Of a stretch of 64,000 bases of DNA, positions 25,965-34,062 are shown piece after piece. The stretch covers positions 1-64,000 of the forward strand of contig NZ_FZNN01000015.1 of NCBI RefSeq assembly GCF_900188035.1, in the 5' to 3' direction. The stretch's first letter is position 1; the number at the start of each line of letters is the position of its first letter. The notes beneath the pieces were generated by a model. The model worked only from the letters and a program-made list of their open reading frames with translations, was not told the DNA's origin and searched no databases. This DNA comes from Puniceibacterium sediminis. Lineage in GTDB: Bacteria; Pseudomonadota; Alphaproteobacteria; Rhodobacterales; Rhodobacteraceae. Made by a program: the position numbers and the translations under genes.

Positions 25965-27329
25965 TCAAACCATTCCGCAGCCCGCGCTGTATCCCAGAAC
26001 CACTGCAGCGAGAAGCCCGTTTCCGGACAGATAGCCACTGTCTCCTGCGCCAGAGACTCCGCATGCCGCGCCACCCGCAGCAAAGAGATTGGGAAACAGG
26101 CTGCCGTCGGTGGCGCGTACGCGACCACTTGCGTTTGTCTCCAGCCCGCCTTGAGTATGGAACAGCGCGCCAGTCACTTGCACTCCCATATAACGCGGCG
26201 AAAGCGGCGGCGTATCGAACTGCCGACCGAAGCGATCTCGCGCACCAGTGGGACGCGAGTTAATCTCATGGGTCAGCTCCGCTTCTGGCAGACCCAACGC
26301 CTGCGCAAGAGCTTCAGGCGTATCAGCAGATTTGACAGCCCCCTGCAATTCGGCCTGTTTGAAATCGGCGAATTGCCGCGCAATCTCGGCAATGCGGTGG
26401 TCAAAGATCGCAAAGGCCCGGCCGTCGGGCTGGGCAAGCACGGAACGGGCTGCTTCGGAATATCCTTGGCTCTCATCCCAGAAACGCTTTCCCTGACTGT
26501 TGACCTGAAAACCGCCCTGCGTGATCACCGCCCAGGTGATCAGAATGCCATGCGGATGCGCCACATTGCCGTGACCCTGATAGGCGCCCAAATGCCGGGT
26601 CGCCGCACCCAGCGCCTGCCCCCAGCGTATCGCCTCACCACGGTTTCCATCGTGACCGAACCAAACGGCGTTATCGATATCCGACATGTACTGTGCCACC
26701 ATGGCGCGATTGCCGCCAAAGCCGTTGCAGGCGAGGATCAGCTTTTCGCAACCGATGGTCTCTGTTGCTCCATCGGGACGCTCAAGCCGCACACCAGTGA
26801 TCTTGCGACCGCTGTGATACAGGGTCACGGCGCGCCGTTCGCAAATGATATCGATGTCCCGATCCTCGGCAGCTGCACGCAACCGGTCAATCAGCTCGGC
26901 CCCCGAGCGGGTGGGAAGACCGTGCATCCTGCGCCGACTGTGACCGGGATAATCAAAATCAGTCACCACCGAAAAGGGTAACCCGATCTCGTCGGTCAGC
27001 CAATCGATCACTGGTGCCGACCCGCGTGCGAGCGCATCCACCAGATCGGGATCATTTTCCGACTTCGCCTTTTTCTGGATGTCTGCGGCGAACAAATCCG
27101 CGTCATCCTCGATTCCGACCACTGCCTGCAGGCGGGTTCCGGCAGCCGGGATCAAGCCGGCAGACAGCGCGGTCGAGCCTTGTGGCACCGCATCAGCCTC
27201 GATCACAAGCACCTCTTGCCCCGCTTCGTGCGCAGCTAGGGCTGCGACAAGCCCACAGGCCCCCGCGCCAATGATCAGTGTGCCGACCTCAAAATCGAAA
27301 CTCTCCGGGCTGGGGGCGATTTCAGGCAT
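25965..27329 (-). CDS. FAD-dependent dehydrogenase (fumarate reductase/ketosteroid dehydrogenase-like)
   Basis: A 454-residue flavoprotein of the FAD_binding_2 family. The N-terminal dinucleotide motif is LIIGAGACGLVAALAAHEAG followed by VLVIEADAVPQGSTALSAG; the C-terminus has the FAD-contacting LFAAGGAACGVSGAGDSGYLSGNGLLAAV. Relatives reduce or dehydrogenate C=C bonds next to carboxylates or ketones (fumarate reductase, 3-ketosteroid dehydrogenase, tricarballylate dehydrogenase). Start ATG 27329 overlaps the upstream lyase gene by 8 bases. As last gene of the hyu operon it may create or remove the double bond used by the LeuCD-like hydratase. Specific substrate unknown. Confidence 0.88.
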   Translation of the reverse strand: MPEIAPSPESFDFEVGTLIIGAGACGLVAALAAHEAGQEVLVIEADAVPQGSTALSAGLIPAAGTRLQAVVGIEDDADLFAADIQKKAKSENDPDLVDALARGSAPVIDWLTDEIGLPFSVVTDFDYPGHSRRRMHGLPTRSGAELIDRLRAAAEDRDIDIICERRAVTLYHSGRKITGVRLERPDGATETIGCEKLILACNGFGGNRAMVAQYMSDIDNAVWFGHDGNRGEAIRWGQALGAATRHLGAYQGHGNVAHPHGILITWAVITQGGFQVNSQGKRFWDESQGYSEAARSVLAQPDGRAFAIFDHRIAEIARQFADFKQAELQGAVKSADTPEALAQALGLPEAELTHEINSRPTGARDRFGRQFDTPPLSPRYMGVQVTGALFHTQGGLETNASGRVRATDGSLFPNLFAAGGAACGVSGAGDSGYLSGNGLLAAVVLGYSAGCGMV

Positions 27330-28188
27330 CAGCAGGGCCGTATTTGCTGCCTTTTTCGAGCATTTCAGGCGTGCCAATGACTGCGTTCAGCCCGTCGAAA
27401 TCGAACATTCGCCCGGCAAAGGGCCGGTTCGATCCATTCGCCTGAAGGCTGGCATAATAATCCTGCGCGGTCCGCGCCAGCGCCCGCACAACCCCGCCCG
27501 GAAAGATCACGATGGAAAACCCCATCTTCTCAAGATCCCCTGAGGAGGATATCGGCGTCGCGCCACCCTCGACCATATTGGCAAGAAGCGGAATCCGCCC
27601 GGCAAAGCGTTCGGTGGCCGCACGCATTTCGTCCGCAGATCGAAGCGCTTCGATAAACAGCACATCCGCGCCCGCCTCGATGTAACGTTCGGCACGGTCA
27701 AATGCAGCCTCTATGCCTTCGACAGCCACCGCATCGGTACGCGCGATGATCAGCGTCTCGTCCGAGTGGCGCGCATCGGCCATCGCCGACAGCTTACCCA
27801 CCATTTCCACCGCCGGGATCAGGGACTTATCCGCCAGATGACCACAGCGCTTGGGATAGGTCTGATCTTCGACCTGAAGCGCCGAAGCGCCGGCGCGTTC
27901 GTACTGGCGCATGGTCCGCTGCGCGTTCAACGCGTTACCAAAGCCGGTATCCGCATCAATGATCACTGGCAGTCCAGTCCTGTCCGCGATCAATGCCATC
28001 GTGTCGGCCATTTCCGATGCAGTGGACAACCCGATATCGGGGCGCCCCAGCCGGGTATAGGCGACCGCCGCACCACTCAGATACAGCGCCTCAAACCCCG
28101 CCTCAGTGGCGATCGCAGCCGTAAGGCCATCATAGACGCCGGGCGCGGTCAGGATGCGCGGCTCTTGCAGCCTTGTGCGCAGGCTCAT
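27322..28188 (-). CDS. Isocitrate lyase/PEP mutase-family lyase
   Basis: A 288-residue alpha/beta barrel protein of the ICL/PEPM superfamily. Diagnostic stretches: GVYDGLTAAIATEAGFEALYLSG, LPVIIDADTGFGNALNAQRTMRQYERAGASALQVEDQ (metal-binding Asp pair), then KRCGH, which contains the catalytic Cys of isocitrate, 2-methylisocitrate and 2,3-dimethylmalate lyases and is absent from PEP mutases. The enzyme should cleave a 2-hydroxy di- or tricarboxylate to pyruvate or glyoxylate plus an acid. ATG 28188 overlaps the previous gene (ATGA). Its pairing with a LeuCD-like hydratase 6 kb away is like the dimethylmaleate hydratase/dimethylmalate lyase step pair. Confidence 0.9.
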   Translation of the reverse strand: MSLRTRLQEPRILTAPGVYDGLTAAIATEAGFEALYLSGAAVAYTRLGRPDIGLSTASEMADTMALIADRTGLPVIIDADTGFGNALNAQRTMRQYERAGASALQVEDQTYPKRCGHLADKSLIPAVEMVGKLSAMADARHSDETLIIARTDAVAVEGIEAAFDRAERYIEAGADVLFIEALRSADEMRAATERFAGRIPLLANMVEGGATPISSSGDLEKMGFSIVIFPGGVVRALARTAQDYYASLQANGSNRPFAGRMFDFDGLNAVIGTPEMLEKGSKYGPADA

Positions 28189-28802
28189 GCCGTGCCCTCC
28201 AGCCATTCAACGGCCTCGGCGCAGGTCCTTTGCGCACCAAGGGACCCAAGGGAAACCAGTGTGGCGTCATGTACCTCTGGCCGGAACGCAGCGCAGCCGT
28301 CGCTCAGCAGGATGGTGTCAATGTTGCGCAGGTGGGCGTCCCGCAAGGTCGAGGCGACACCACCATTGGTCACGATCCCGCCGATGATCAGCGTGTCAAT
28401 ATCCAGCGCGCGCAGGATATATTCCAAACGCGTCTGGTAAAACGCAGAATAGGCGACCTTTTCGACGGTGTAATCCGCAGGAGCCAGATCCTCGACAAGG
28501 GAATGTCCGAAACCGCCGGGGGCGAAATCGCCTTTGGTAAGAAACGGTCGCAGCTCTTTGAGATGCGGCGCGATCAGCGGGGCGCCGCCCGGGCCGGGCA
28601 CGAGCGTGAACTGTGCGGAGACATAGGTGCCGCCCTTGGACCGTAATGCGTCAACCACCCGTGCGATCCGTGAAGGCAGCGCCTTGATGCTGTCTGCGCC
28701 CTGCCCCGCGCGGCCATAAGCCCCTTCGGGGTGCAAAAAGTCATTTTGCAGATCGATTGTCAGCAGAGCCGTCCGTTTCGGGTCAATCTGAGAGATGTCC
28801 AT
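28185..28802 (-). CDS. Isochorismatase-fold hydrolase lacking the nucleophilic Cys
   Basis: A 205-residue isochorismatase/cysteine-hydrolase-family protein. The Asp motif LLTIDLQNDFLHPEGAYG and the Lys in RPFLTKGDFAP are present, but the nucleophile position reads GGIVTNGGVASTLRDA: Gly stands where nicotinamidases, carbamoylsarcosine hydrolases and maleamate amidase have Cys (TNVCVEST type). Gly at this site is known in isochorismatases such as PhzD, so the reaction may be a vinyl-ether or other hydrolysis rather than amide cleavage via a thioester. It is nested tightly between hyuA (1-base contact) and the lyase gene. Confidence 0.87.
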   Translation of the reverse strand: MDISQIDPKRTALLTIDLQNDFLHPEGAYGRAGQGADSIKALPSRIARVVDALRSKGGTYVSAQFTLVPGPGGAPLIAPHLKELRPFLTKGDFAPGGFGHSLVEDLAPADYTVEKVAYSAFYQTRLEYILRALDIDTLIIGGIVTNGGVASTLRDAHLRNIDTILLSDGCAAFRPEVHDATLVSLGSLGAQRTCAEAVEWLEGTA

Positions 28803-30865
28803 TATGCGTCCTCCCGGGTGATGATCGTGTTGCCATAACTGTCGACGCGGCCAATCAACCCAGGTTCTATCAGCACGGTTGTATCGGGCTGCTCCAGAAT
28901 GGCTGGTCCGCTGATTTCGGCACCCACCGGCAGTGCCAGACGATCATAGATCGAAGTGCTGAACCATGCGGTGCCGAAATGCACATCGCGGTGTCCCTTA
29001 AGTGCTTCCTCTGCCAGCCCCCCCACGGGGGCCAGTGTCGACAGGTCGAATTTAGGGCGTTTTCCGGTCACCGCCGAACGCAGGTTCATCACCCGGCGCA
29101 CGCCTTTTTCCAGAAGCCGACCGTATGCGGCCATATAGGCGGCATCAAAGGCTTCGGCGATCTGTGCCAGCGTTGGCGCGACGACCGTCGTGTCGTTCAC
29201 TTTGACCGTCAGCGGCACCGACACCGTATGAGTCTGCCCCAGATAGGCCATATCCAGTTCAAAGCTGATCTCGCGCGCTTCAAACGTGGTTCGGGACGCC
29301 GCCAGCATCGCAATCCCCTGATCCACATGCGCCTGCATGAAGCGACACAGGGTGGCAGTGTCCAGTGCATCGGCAAGGCTGTTGATGGTCTGCACAAAGT
29401 CCTGCCGCATATCGGCAATCACACAGCCCATGGCGCTGGTGACACCGGGATACCGCGGCACAATCGCCCTGCCAATGCCGACATCGGCAAGCATTGCCCC
29501 GGTGTGCAGCGCGCCGCCCCCGCCAAATGGCATGAAGGCAAAACGCTTGGGATCAAAACCGCGTTCAATGCTGACCAGCCGGATCGCCCCCGCCATACGG
29601 CTGTTGGCGACGCGCAGAATGGCTTCGGCAGCTTCCACCGTCGACAGGTTCAGCGGCGCGCCGACATGAGTGTCAATCGCTTTCGACGCTGCCGCTACAT
29701 CAAGCCGGGTCAGTTTTCCGCCAATCGGATTATCGGGATCAATGCGCCCCAAAACCACGTTGGCATCTGTGACTGTCGGGCGTGTGTTGCCCAATCCATA
29801 GGACACTGGGCCGGGATTGGATCCGGCGCTTTCCGGCCCGATGTTGAGCAGCCCGCCCTTGTCTACCCAGGCAATGGAACCGCCGCCTGCTCCGATCGTC
29901 GTGATTTCAATCATCGGGGTGCGCACCACCATGCCGAAATCGATCGAAGTCTGCGGCGACAGGATCGACTGCCCGCCCGCGATCAGAGACACATCAAATG
30001 AGGTTCCCCCCATATCACCCGTAATCACATCGGGAAAACCCGCGGTGTCGGCGATATAGGCGGCAGCGATGACGCCTGCCGCCGGACCGGACAACGCCGT
30101 GCGGACCGGAAGCTGGCAGGCCGTGCCAACGTCCATGACGCCGCCGTTGGACTGCACGATCATGAATTCGCCGTCGAATCCGCCGCCTTTGAGCGCGGTC
30201 TCAAGCCGGTCGAGATAACCCGAAACCTCTGGCTGTAGATATGCATTCAGCGCGGTGGTGGAAAACCGTTCGAATTCACGGATCTCCGGCAGAATTTCGT
30301 AAGAGGCCGAGACATGCGGAGTGGGCCAGATTTCCCGCAGTGCGGCAACAGCAAGCGCTTCGTTTTCAGGATTGGCATAGGAATGGGCGAAAAGCACCGC
30401 CACCGCCAAACAACCCTGATCCAGCAACTGTTGCGCCGCCGCCCGAACAGCATCCAGATCAACCGGCACGCGGATCGTACCGTCAGCCAATGTGCGTTCG
30501 GGCACCTCAAGCCGCAGATCGCGCGGCACGACAGGTTCAAAATCGCCGCGCAAACCCCATGTCCGGGGGCGGTCACGGCGGCGCATTTCCAGCACATCCC
30601 GCAACCCCTGCGTGGTAATGATACCGATCTTTGCACCCTTGCGTTCCAGCAGCGCATTCGTTCCCGCCGTGGTGCCGTGCACAACGACGGCCACATCCGA
30701 AAGGTCGCTGACCTGTCGGCCTATGCCATCAAGGAAACCACCCGACTGGTCCGGCCGCGTGGTCGGCACCTTGGCAACGCTGGCGGTGCCTGCGGCTTCG
30801 TCCAGAACGAACACATCCGTAAAGGTGCCGCCGACGTCGACGCCGATCATCTTTTTGCCACTCAT
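28802..30865 (-). CDS. hyuA: Hydantoinase/oxoprolinase family subunit A
   Basis: A 687-residue HyuA-type protein. The actin-like ATPase fold is evident at the N-terminus, IGVDVGGTFTDVFVLDEAAG, with VVVHGTTAGTNALLERKGAKIG and later ITGDMGGTSFDVSLIAGG and IGAGGGSIAWVDKGG, all hallmarks of N-methylhydantoinase A, 5-oxoprolinase and acetone carboxylase beta subunits. These enzymes use ATP to open cyclic amides or to carboxylate ketones. The start at 30865 overlaps the hyuB stop (ATGA). Substrate class is uncertain: the family is broad, and the downstream hydrolase and lyase favour a ring-opening role (inference). Confidence 0.92.
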   Translation of the reverse strand: MSGKKMIGVDVGGTFTDVFVLDEAAGTASVAKVPTTRPDQSGGFLDGIGRQVSDLSDVAVVVHGTTAGTNALLERKGAKIGIITTQGLRDVLEMRRRDRPRTWGLRGDFEPVVPRDLRLEVPERTLADGTIRVPVDLDAVRAAAQQLLDQGCLAVAVLFAHSYANPENEALAVAALREIWPTPHVSASYEILPEIREFERFSTTALNAYLQPEVSGYLDRLETALKGGGFDGEFMIVQSNGGVMDVGTACQLPVRTALSGPAAGVIAAAYIADTAGFPDVITGDMGGTSFDVSLIAGGQSILSPQTSIDFGMVVRTPMIEITTIGAGGGSIAWVDKGGLLNIGPESAGSNPGPVSYGLGNTRPTVTDANVVLGRIDPDNPIGGKLTRLDVAAASKAIDTHVGAPLNLSTVEAAEAILRVANSRMAGAIRLVSIERGFDPKRFAFMPFGGGGALHTGAMLADVGIGRAIVPRYPGVTSAMGCVIADMRQDFVQTINSLADALDTATLCRFMQAHVDQGIAMLAASRTTFEAREISFELDMAYLGQTHTVSVPLTVKVNDTTVVAPTLAQIAEAFDAAYMAAYGRLLEKGVRRVMNLRSAVTGKRPKFDLSTLAPVGGLAEEALKGHRDVHFGTAWFSTSIYDRLALPVGAEISGPAILEQPDTTVLIEPGLIGRVDSYGNTIITREDA

Positions 30866-32565
30866 GCCTGCTGCTCCTGCCATGCGGTTCCATAAAGCCG
30901 CTCTGCCTCGGCTGCGCTCAGAAAACCGAGCGCAACATCGCGCGCCACGGCTGCGGAATCACGTGCAGCTGCTGGCCCGTAGCCGCCGCCACCCGGGGTT
31001 TCAAGACGCACCGCCTCGCCCGCTTTCAGGGGAATGCCACGCATCTTTGATGTCATCGGGGGACAGGCCTGCGCGCCATCCTGATCATAGGAAAACTGGT
31101 TCAACGCCGCCTCGCCGCCCCCCGCGACCCCCTGCGGGGCAAAGCGACCGCGTTCGCCGAACAGAAACGCTTCGGCGCCGTTTTCCTCAAGCACCTCAAT
31201 CTCATAGACCGCACCAAGACCGCCCCGGTGCTGGCCTGCACCGGCACTGTCAGGACGCAGGGCCCACTGCCGGAACATGACCGGATAGGCCGCCTCAAGA
31301 ATTTCCAGTGGCGGAATCGTCGCCGTCGAGATCGGCGCATTCCCGTGGTTCAACCCGTCGGATTCCAGCGATCCGCCATGGCCGCCCCCGTAAAATGAGA
31401 ACATGACCCATGGCTGACCATTGCTGCGCCGCCCGGCTATCGACAGTGCGTTGATCGTCCCATAGGCATTGGCGACAACGCGATCCGGCGCGGCCTGTGC
31501 CGCCGCCGAAAAGATCACGTCAATCATCCGCAAGATGGTTTCTGTATAACCGCCGACCGGTGCCGGAAATTCCGCTGCCAGCAGGGATCCTTCGGGGATC
31601 TTCACCTCGATCGGGCGCATCACACCAGCGTTTGCAGGCAAGGCGGGAAAGATGTGTTTGATTGCAACATAGGCGGTCGCTACCGCGGTGGGCAGCGCAA
31701 TGTTGACAGGCCCGGCACAGCGCGGCGCCGTCCCTTCGAAATCCAATACCATGCGGTCGCCGCAGATTTCCAGCGACACCGCGATCGGAAGGGCTTCATC
31801 CTTGATCCCGTCGTTGTCGAGGTAATCCACCGCCTCCCAGCGGCCATCGGGCAGCGCCGCAAGCTCCGCCCGCATCAGCGTTTCGGCGCGATGTCCCAGT
31901 GCCTCAAGCGCGGCGCTGACTGTCGCTGCTCCGTATTCATCCAGCAGCTCATCCATACGGCGCACACCAAGATCAAGTGCGCCAAGCTGACCGTTCAGAT
32001 CACCCATAGCGGATTGCGGCAGACGAGTATTTCGCATCAGAATATCAATGATATCCTGATTCATATGGCCTTTTTGGGCAAGCCGGACGGGCGGCAGAAC
32101 AAATGCCTCTTGAAAGACATCCGTAGCGGCCGGGTTATAGTTTCCCGGAACGCCGCCCCCCAGATCATGCCAGTGACCCACCGATGCAAGATAGCAGAAC
32201 AGTTGTCCGTCGCGAAAATAGGGTCGCACAAGACGCATGTCGTTGAGGTGTGTCCCGCCAACATGCGCGTCGTTGAAAATCCAGATGTCACCATCTTCGG
32301 CCTGACCGCTGACAGCAGCCTTTTCGATCACCGCCTTCACTGCAAAGGACATGACCCCGACAAATATCGGCAAGCCGGACTTGCCCTGCACCAGCGTATC
32401 GCCGCTGGTGGCATGATAGAGCCCGTGGGATGCATCATGCGCCTCGGCAATGATCGGATTGAAGGCAGAGCGGAACAGGGTGGCGTCCATCTCATCGGCG
32501 ATCTGCTCCATCCGCCCGGCAAGCACTGCCAGCGTGATCGGATCAATTTCTGCATGCTCAGTCAC
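30862..32565 (-). CDS. hyuB: Hydantoinase/oxoprolinase family subunit B
   Basis: A 567-residue HyuB-type protein, the obligate partner of HyuA. The N-terminus PITLAVLAGRMEQIADEMDATLFRSAFNPIIAEAHDASHG and the block IWIFNDAHVGGTHLNDMRLVRPYF are strongly family-like, as are GGYTETILRMIDVIFSAAAQAAPDRVVANAYG and RLETPGGGGYGPAAARD near the end. It starts with GTG overlapping the stop of the tautomerase-NTF2 gene (GTGA). It probably forms a heteromer with HyuA in the cytoplasm. Confidence 0.92.
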   Translation of the reverse strand: MTEHAEIDPITLAVLAGRMEQIADEMDATLFRSAFNPIIAEAHDASHGLYHATSGDTLVQGKSGLPIFVGVMSFAVKAVIEKAAVSGQAEDGDIWIFNDAHVGGTHLNDMRLVRPYFRDGQLFCYLASVGHWHDLGGGVPGNYNPAATDVFQEAFVLPPVRLAQKGHMNQDIIDILMRNTRLPQSAMGDLNGQLGALDLGVRRMDELLDEYGAATVSAALEALGHRAETLMRAELAALPDGRWEAVDYLDNDGIKDEALPIAVSLEICGDRMVLDFEGTAPRCAGPVNIALPTAVATAYVAIKHIFPALPANAGVMRPIEVKIPEGSLLAAEFPAPVGGYTETILRMIDVIFSAAAQAAPDRVVANAYGTINALSIAGRRSNGQPWVMFSFYGGGHGGSLESDGLNHGNAPISTATIPPLEILEAAYPVMFRQWALRPDSAGAGQHRGGLGAVYEIEVLEENGAEAFLFGERGRFAPQGVAGGGEAALNQFSYDQDGAQACPPMTSKMRGIPLKAGEAVRLETPGGGGYGPAAARDSAAVARDVALGFLSAAEAERLYGTAWQEQQA

Positions 32566-33122
32566 GGGCGTACCTCAGCCATATCGTTCCAGACCTCTTG
32601 TTTGATGATTTTGCCGCCAGCGACCTCGAACCGGTCGATAAAGCGGATTGCGTCAAAGGGGGTGCCATCCAACCAGACACCCGACAATGTGCCGCGCATA
32701 TAGACCGTCGCCGCTTCGCCCGCGCCCTGGAACGCTTCGGCCGCCTCATAGGTCTTGCGAACCTCGCGGTAACGTAGTCTGGACCAATCGAGCAGCTCCT
32801 GCAGGTCATGCATCGCGGGCGCACCGGGAAAGAGCATCACGAATCCCTCCCCCAGAAACTCACGCGCCGCGCCAAGGCTGCGCGCCTCCATCGCATCCAG
32901 ATAACGGCGCACGATCACGGCCGGATCAGGCAGCGCCGGTGCAGGTTTTTGCTGAACGCGTCCACGCATGTACTGGGCCGCGCTGCGTTCGTGGATCATG
33001 ACGCTAATTGCCTCTGGTGCGGCGGGCACAACCAGACGCACCGCATCTGTCAGGGCCACCCCCAGCCGGGTCTTGTCCGCGCGATCATAACCTTCCAGCA
33101 GATGCAGTTCGACAATAGGCAT
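32562..33122 (-). CDS. Tautomerase-NTF2-like fusion protein
   Basis: A 186-residue two-domain protein. Residues 1-60 are a 4-oxalocrotonate-tautomerase-type domain: after Met removal the N-terminus is Pro (PIVELHLLEGYDRADKTRLG), the catalytic base of that family, and it continues ISVMIHERSAAQYMRGR. Residues about 75-186 look like a SnoaL/NTF2-like fold (VIVRRYLDAMEARSLGAAREFLGEGFVMLFPG, then IRFIDRFEVAGGKIIKQEVWND). ATG 33122 is required to give Pro1; the upstream extension lacks homology. First gene of the hyu operon, reading away from the GntR regulator. Both domains handle enol/keto or dehydration chemistry, but the reaction is unknown. Confidence 0.8.
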   Translation of the reverse strand: MPIVELHLLEGYDRADKTRLGVALTDAVRLVVPAAPEAISVMIHERSAAQYMRGRVQQKPAPALPDPAVIVRRYLDAMEARSLGAAREFLGEGFVMLFPGAPAMHDLQELLDWSRLRYREVRKTYEAAEAFQGAGEAATVYMRGTLSGVWLDGTPFDAIRFIDRFEVAGGKIIKQEVWNDMAEVRP

Positions 33123-33142
33123 GGGGTCGCTCCTCAGGCAGT

Positions 33143-33160
33143 TGTATCTTTTGTAATACA
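33143..33160. promoter_or_regulatory. Candidate GntR operator
   Basis: TGTAT and ATACA form an inverted repeat with an 8-base spacer, about 20 bases upstream of the tautomerase-NTF2 gene and about 110 upstream of the GntR gene. GntR-family proteins bind such short palindromes near their own gene. On the minus strand a weak promoter (TTGAAT, 16 bases, TACAAA) overlaps it, so binding would block the hyu operon. Confidence 0.4.
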
Positions 33161-33267
33161 TCTTAATGTTTATTCAAAGCATAAATTTTGCCGCGATTGT
33201 CATACAAATTTCTTGCGTTTCAAAAACCAGCCGGTACCCTGATGTGCAAATGACGGGGAATCTGCCG

Positions 33268-34062
33268 ATGCGCGATCACGTGAAGTCCAGCCTGCCCGAG
33301 GGAGGCAAGGCCCGCCGGGTCTATCTTCTGCTGCGTGACGAAATCCTCAACAGCGTTTATCTGGCGGGCGGGCTTTTGCCGGGCGAACAGCGGCTGGCAC
33401 AGCAATTTGATGTCAGCCGGGTCACGATACGGCGCGCTTTGGATGCGCTTGAGGCGGACGGGATGATTGACCGCCGCGCAGGCAGCGGCACCACCGTGCT
33501 ACCCCAAAAAGAGGCCGGGACCATCGCAGCCGACATGACCATGCTCATTCCCCAGCTGGTCGAGCTTGGTCAGCATTCGGCCCGATTGCTATCGTTTTCC
33601 TATGGTCCCGCCCCCGAGGTTGTGGCGCGGGACATGGGGCTGACGCCGCAGGCCCGCGTCCAGCGTGCTGTGCGGGTGCGGATTGCCGATGGCAGCCCGT
33701 TTTCGCACCTCACCACCTATGTGCCCGAAAACATCGCAGCAAATTACTCAGAGTCCGACCTTGCTGCAACACCTCTGTTTCGGCTGTTGGAGCGTTCGGG
33801 CGTTCAGGTAGAGGCGGCGCACCAGACCGTCAGCGCGGCTCTGGCAACTCCGGAAGTGGCCGAAGCCTTGGAGGTGTCGGTCGGCTCTGCCCTATTGTCA
33901 CTCAAACGGATCGTGCGCGATACCAATGGGCGCGGCGTCGAATATCTCTCCGCGCTTTATCGCCCGGACCGGTTCCAGTTGGAAATGACGCTAAGCCGGG
34001 TCGGCGAAGGCGGCGCGCGCCATTGGGAGCCAGTTATCGGCGACAAGGGGGACAAGGCGTGA
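33268..34062 (+). CDS. GntR-family (HutC type) transcriptional regulator
   Basis: A 264-residue regulator. The N-terminal winged helix has YLLLRDEILNSVYLAGGLLPGEQRLAQQFDVSRVTIRRALDALEADGMIDRRAGSGT, the standard GntR pattern. The C-terminal ligand-binding domain is UTRA-like (HLTTYVPENIAANY, then LKRIVRDTNGRGVEYLSALYRPDRF). ATG 33268 has GGGGAA 8 bases upstream; ATG 33250 is in frame but lacks one. Its stop overlaps the leuC GTG. It stands between two divergent catabolic units and begins one of them, so it likely controls both, with a pathway intermediate as effector. Confidence 0.9.
   Translation: MRDHVKSSLPEGGKARRVYLLLRDEILNSVYLAGGLLPGEQRLAQQFDVSRVTIRRALDALEADGMIDRRAGSGTTVLPQKEAGTIAADMTMLIPQLVELGQHSARLLSFSYGPAPEVVARDMGLTPQARVQRAVRVRIADGSPFSHLTTYVPENIAANYSESDLAATPLFRLLERSGVQVEAAHQTVSAALATPEVAEALEVSVGSALLSLKRIVRDTNGRGVEYLSALYRPDRFQLEMTLSRVGEGGARHWEPVIGDKGDKA

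Noticed and set aside
28757-30001. 414-codon plus-strand frame opposite hyuA
   Set aside because: hyuA motifs are continuous on the minus strand; the opposite frame resembles no family.
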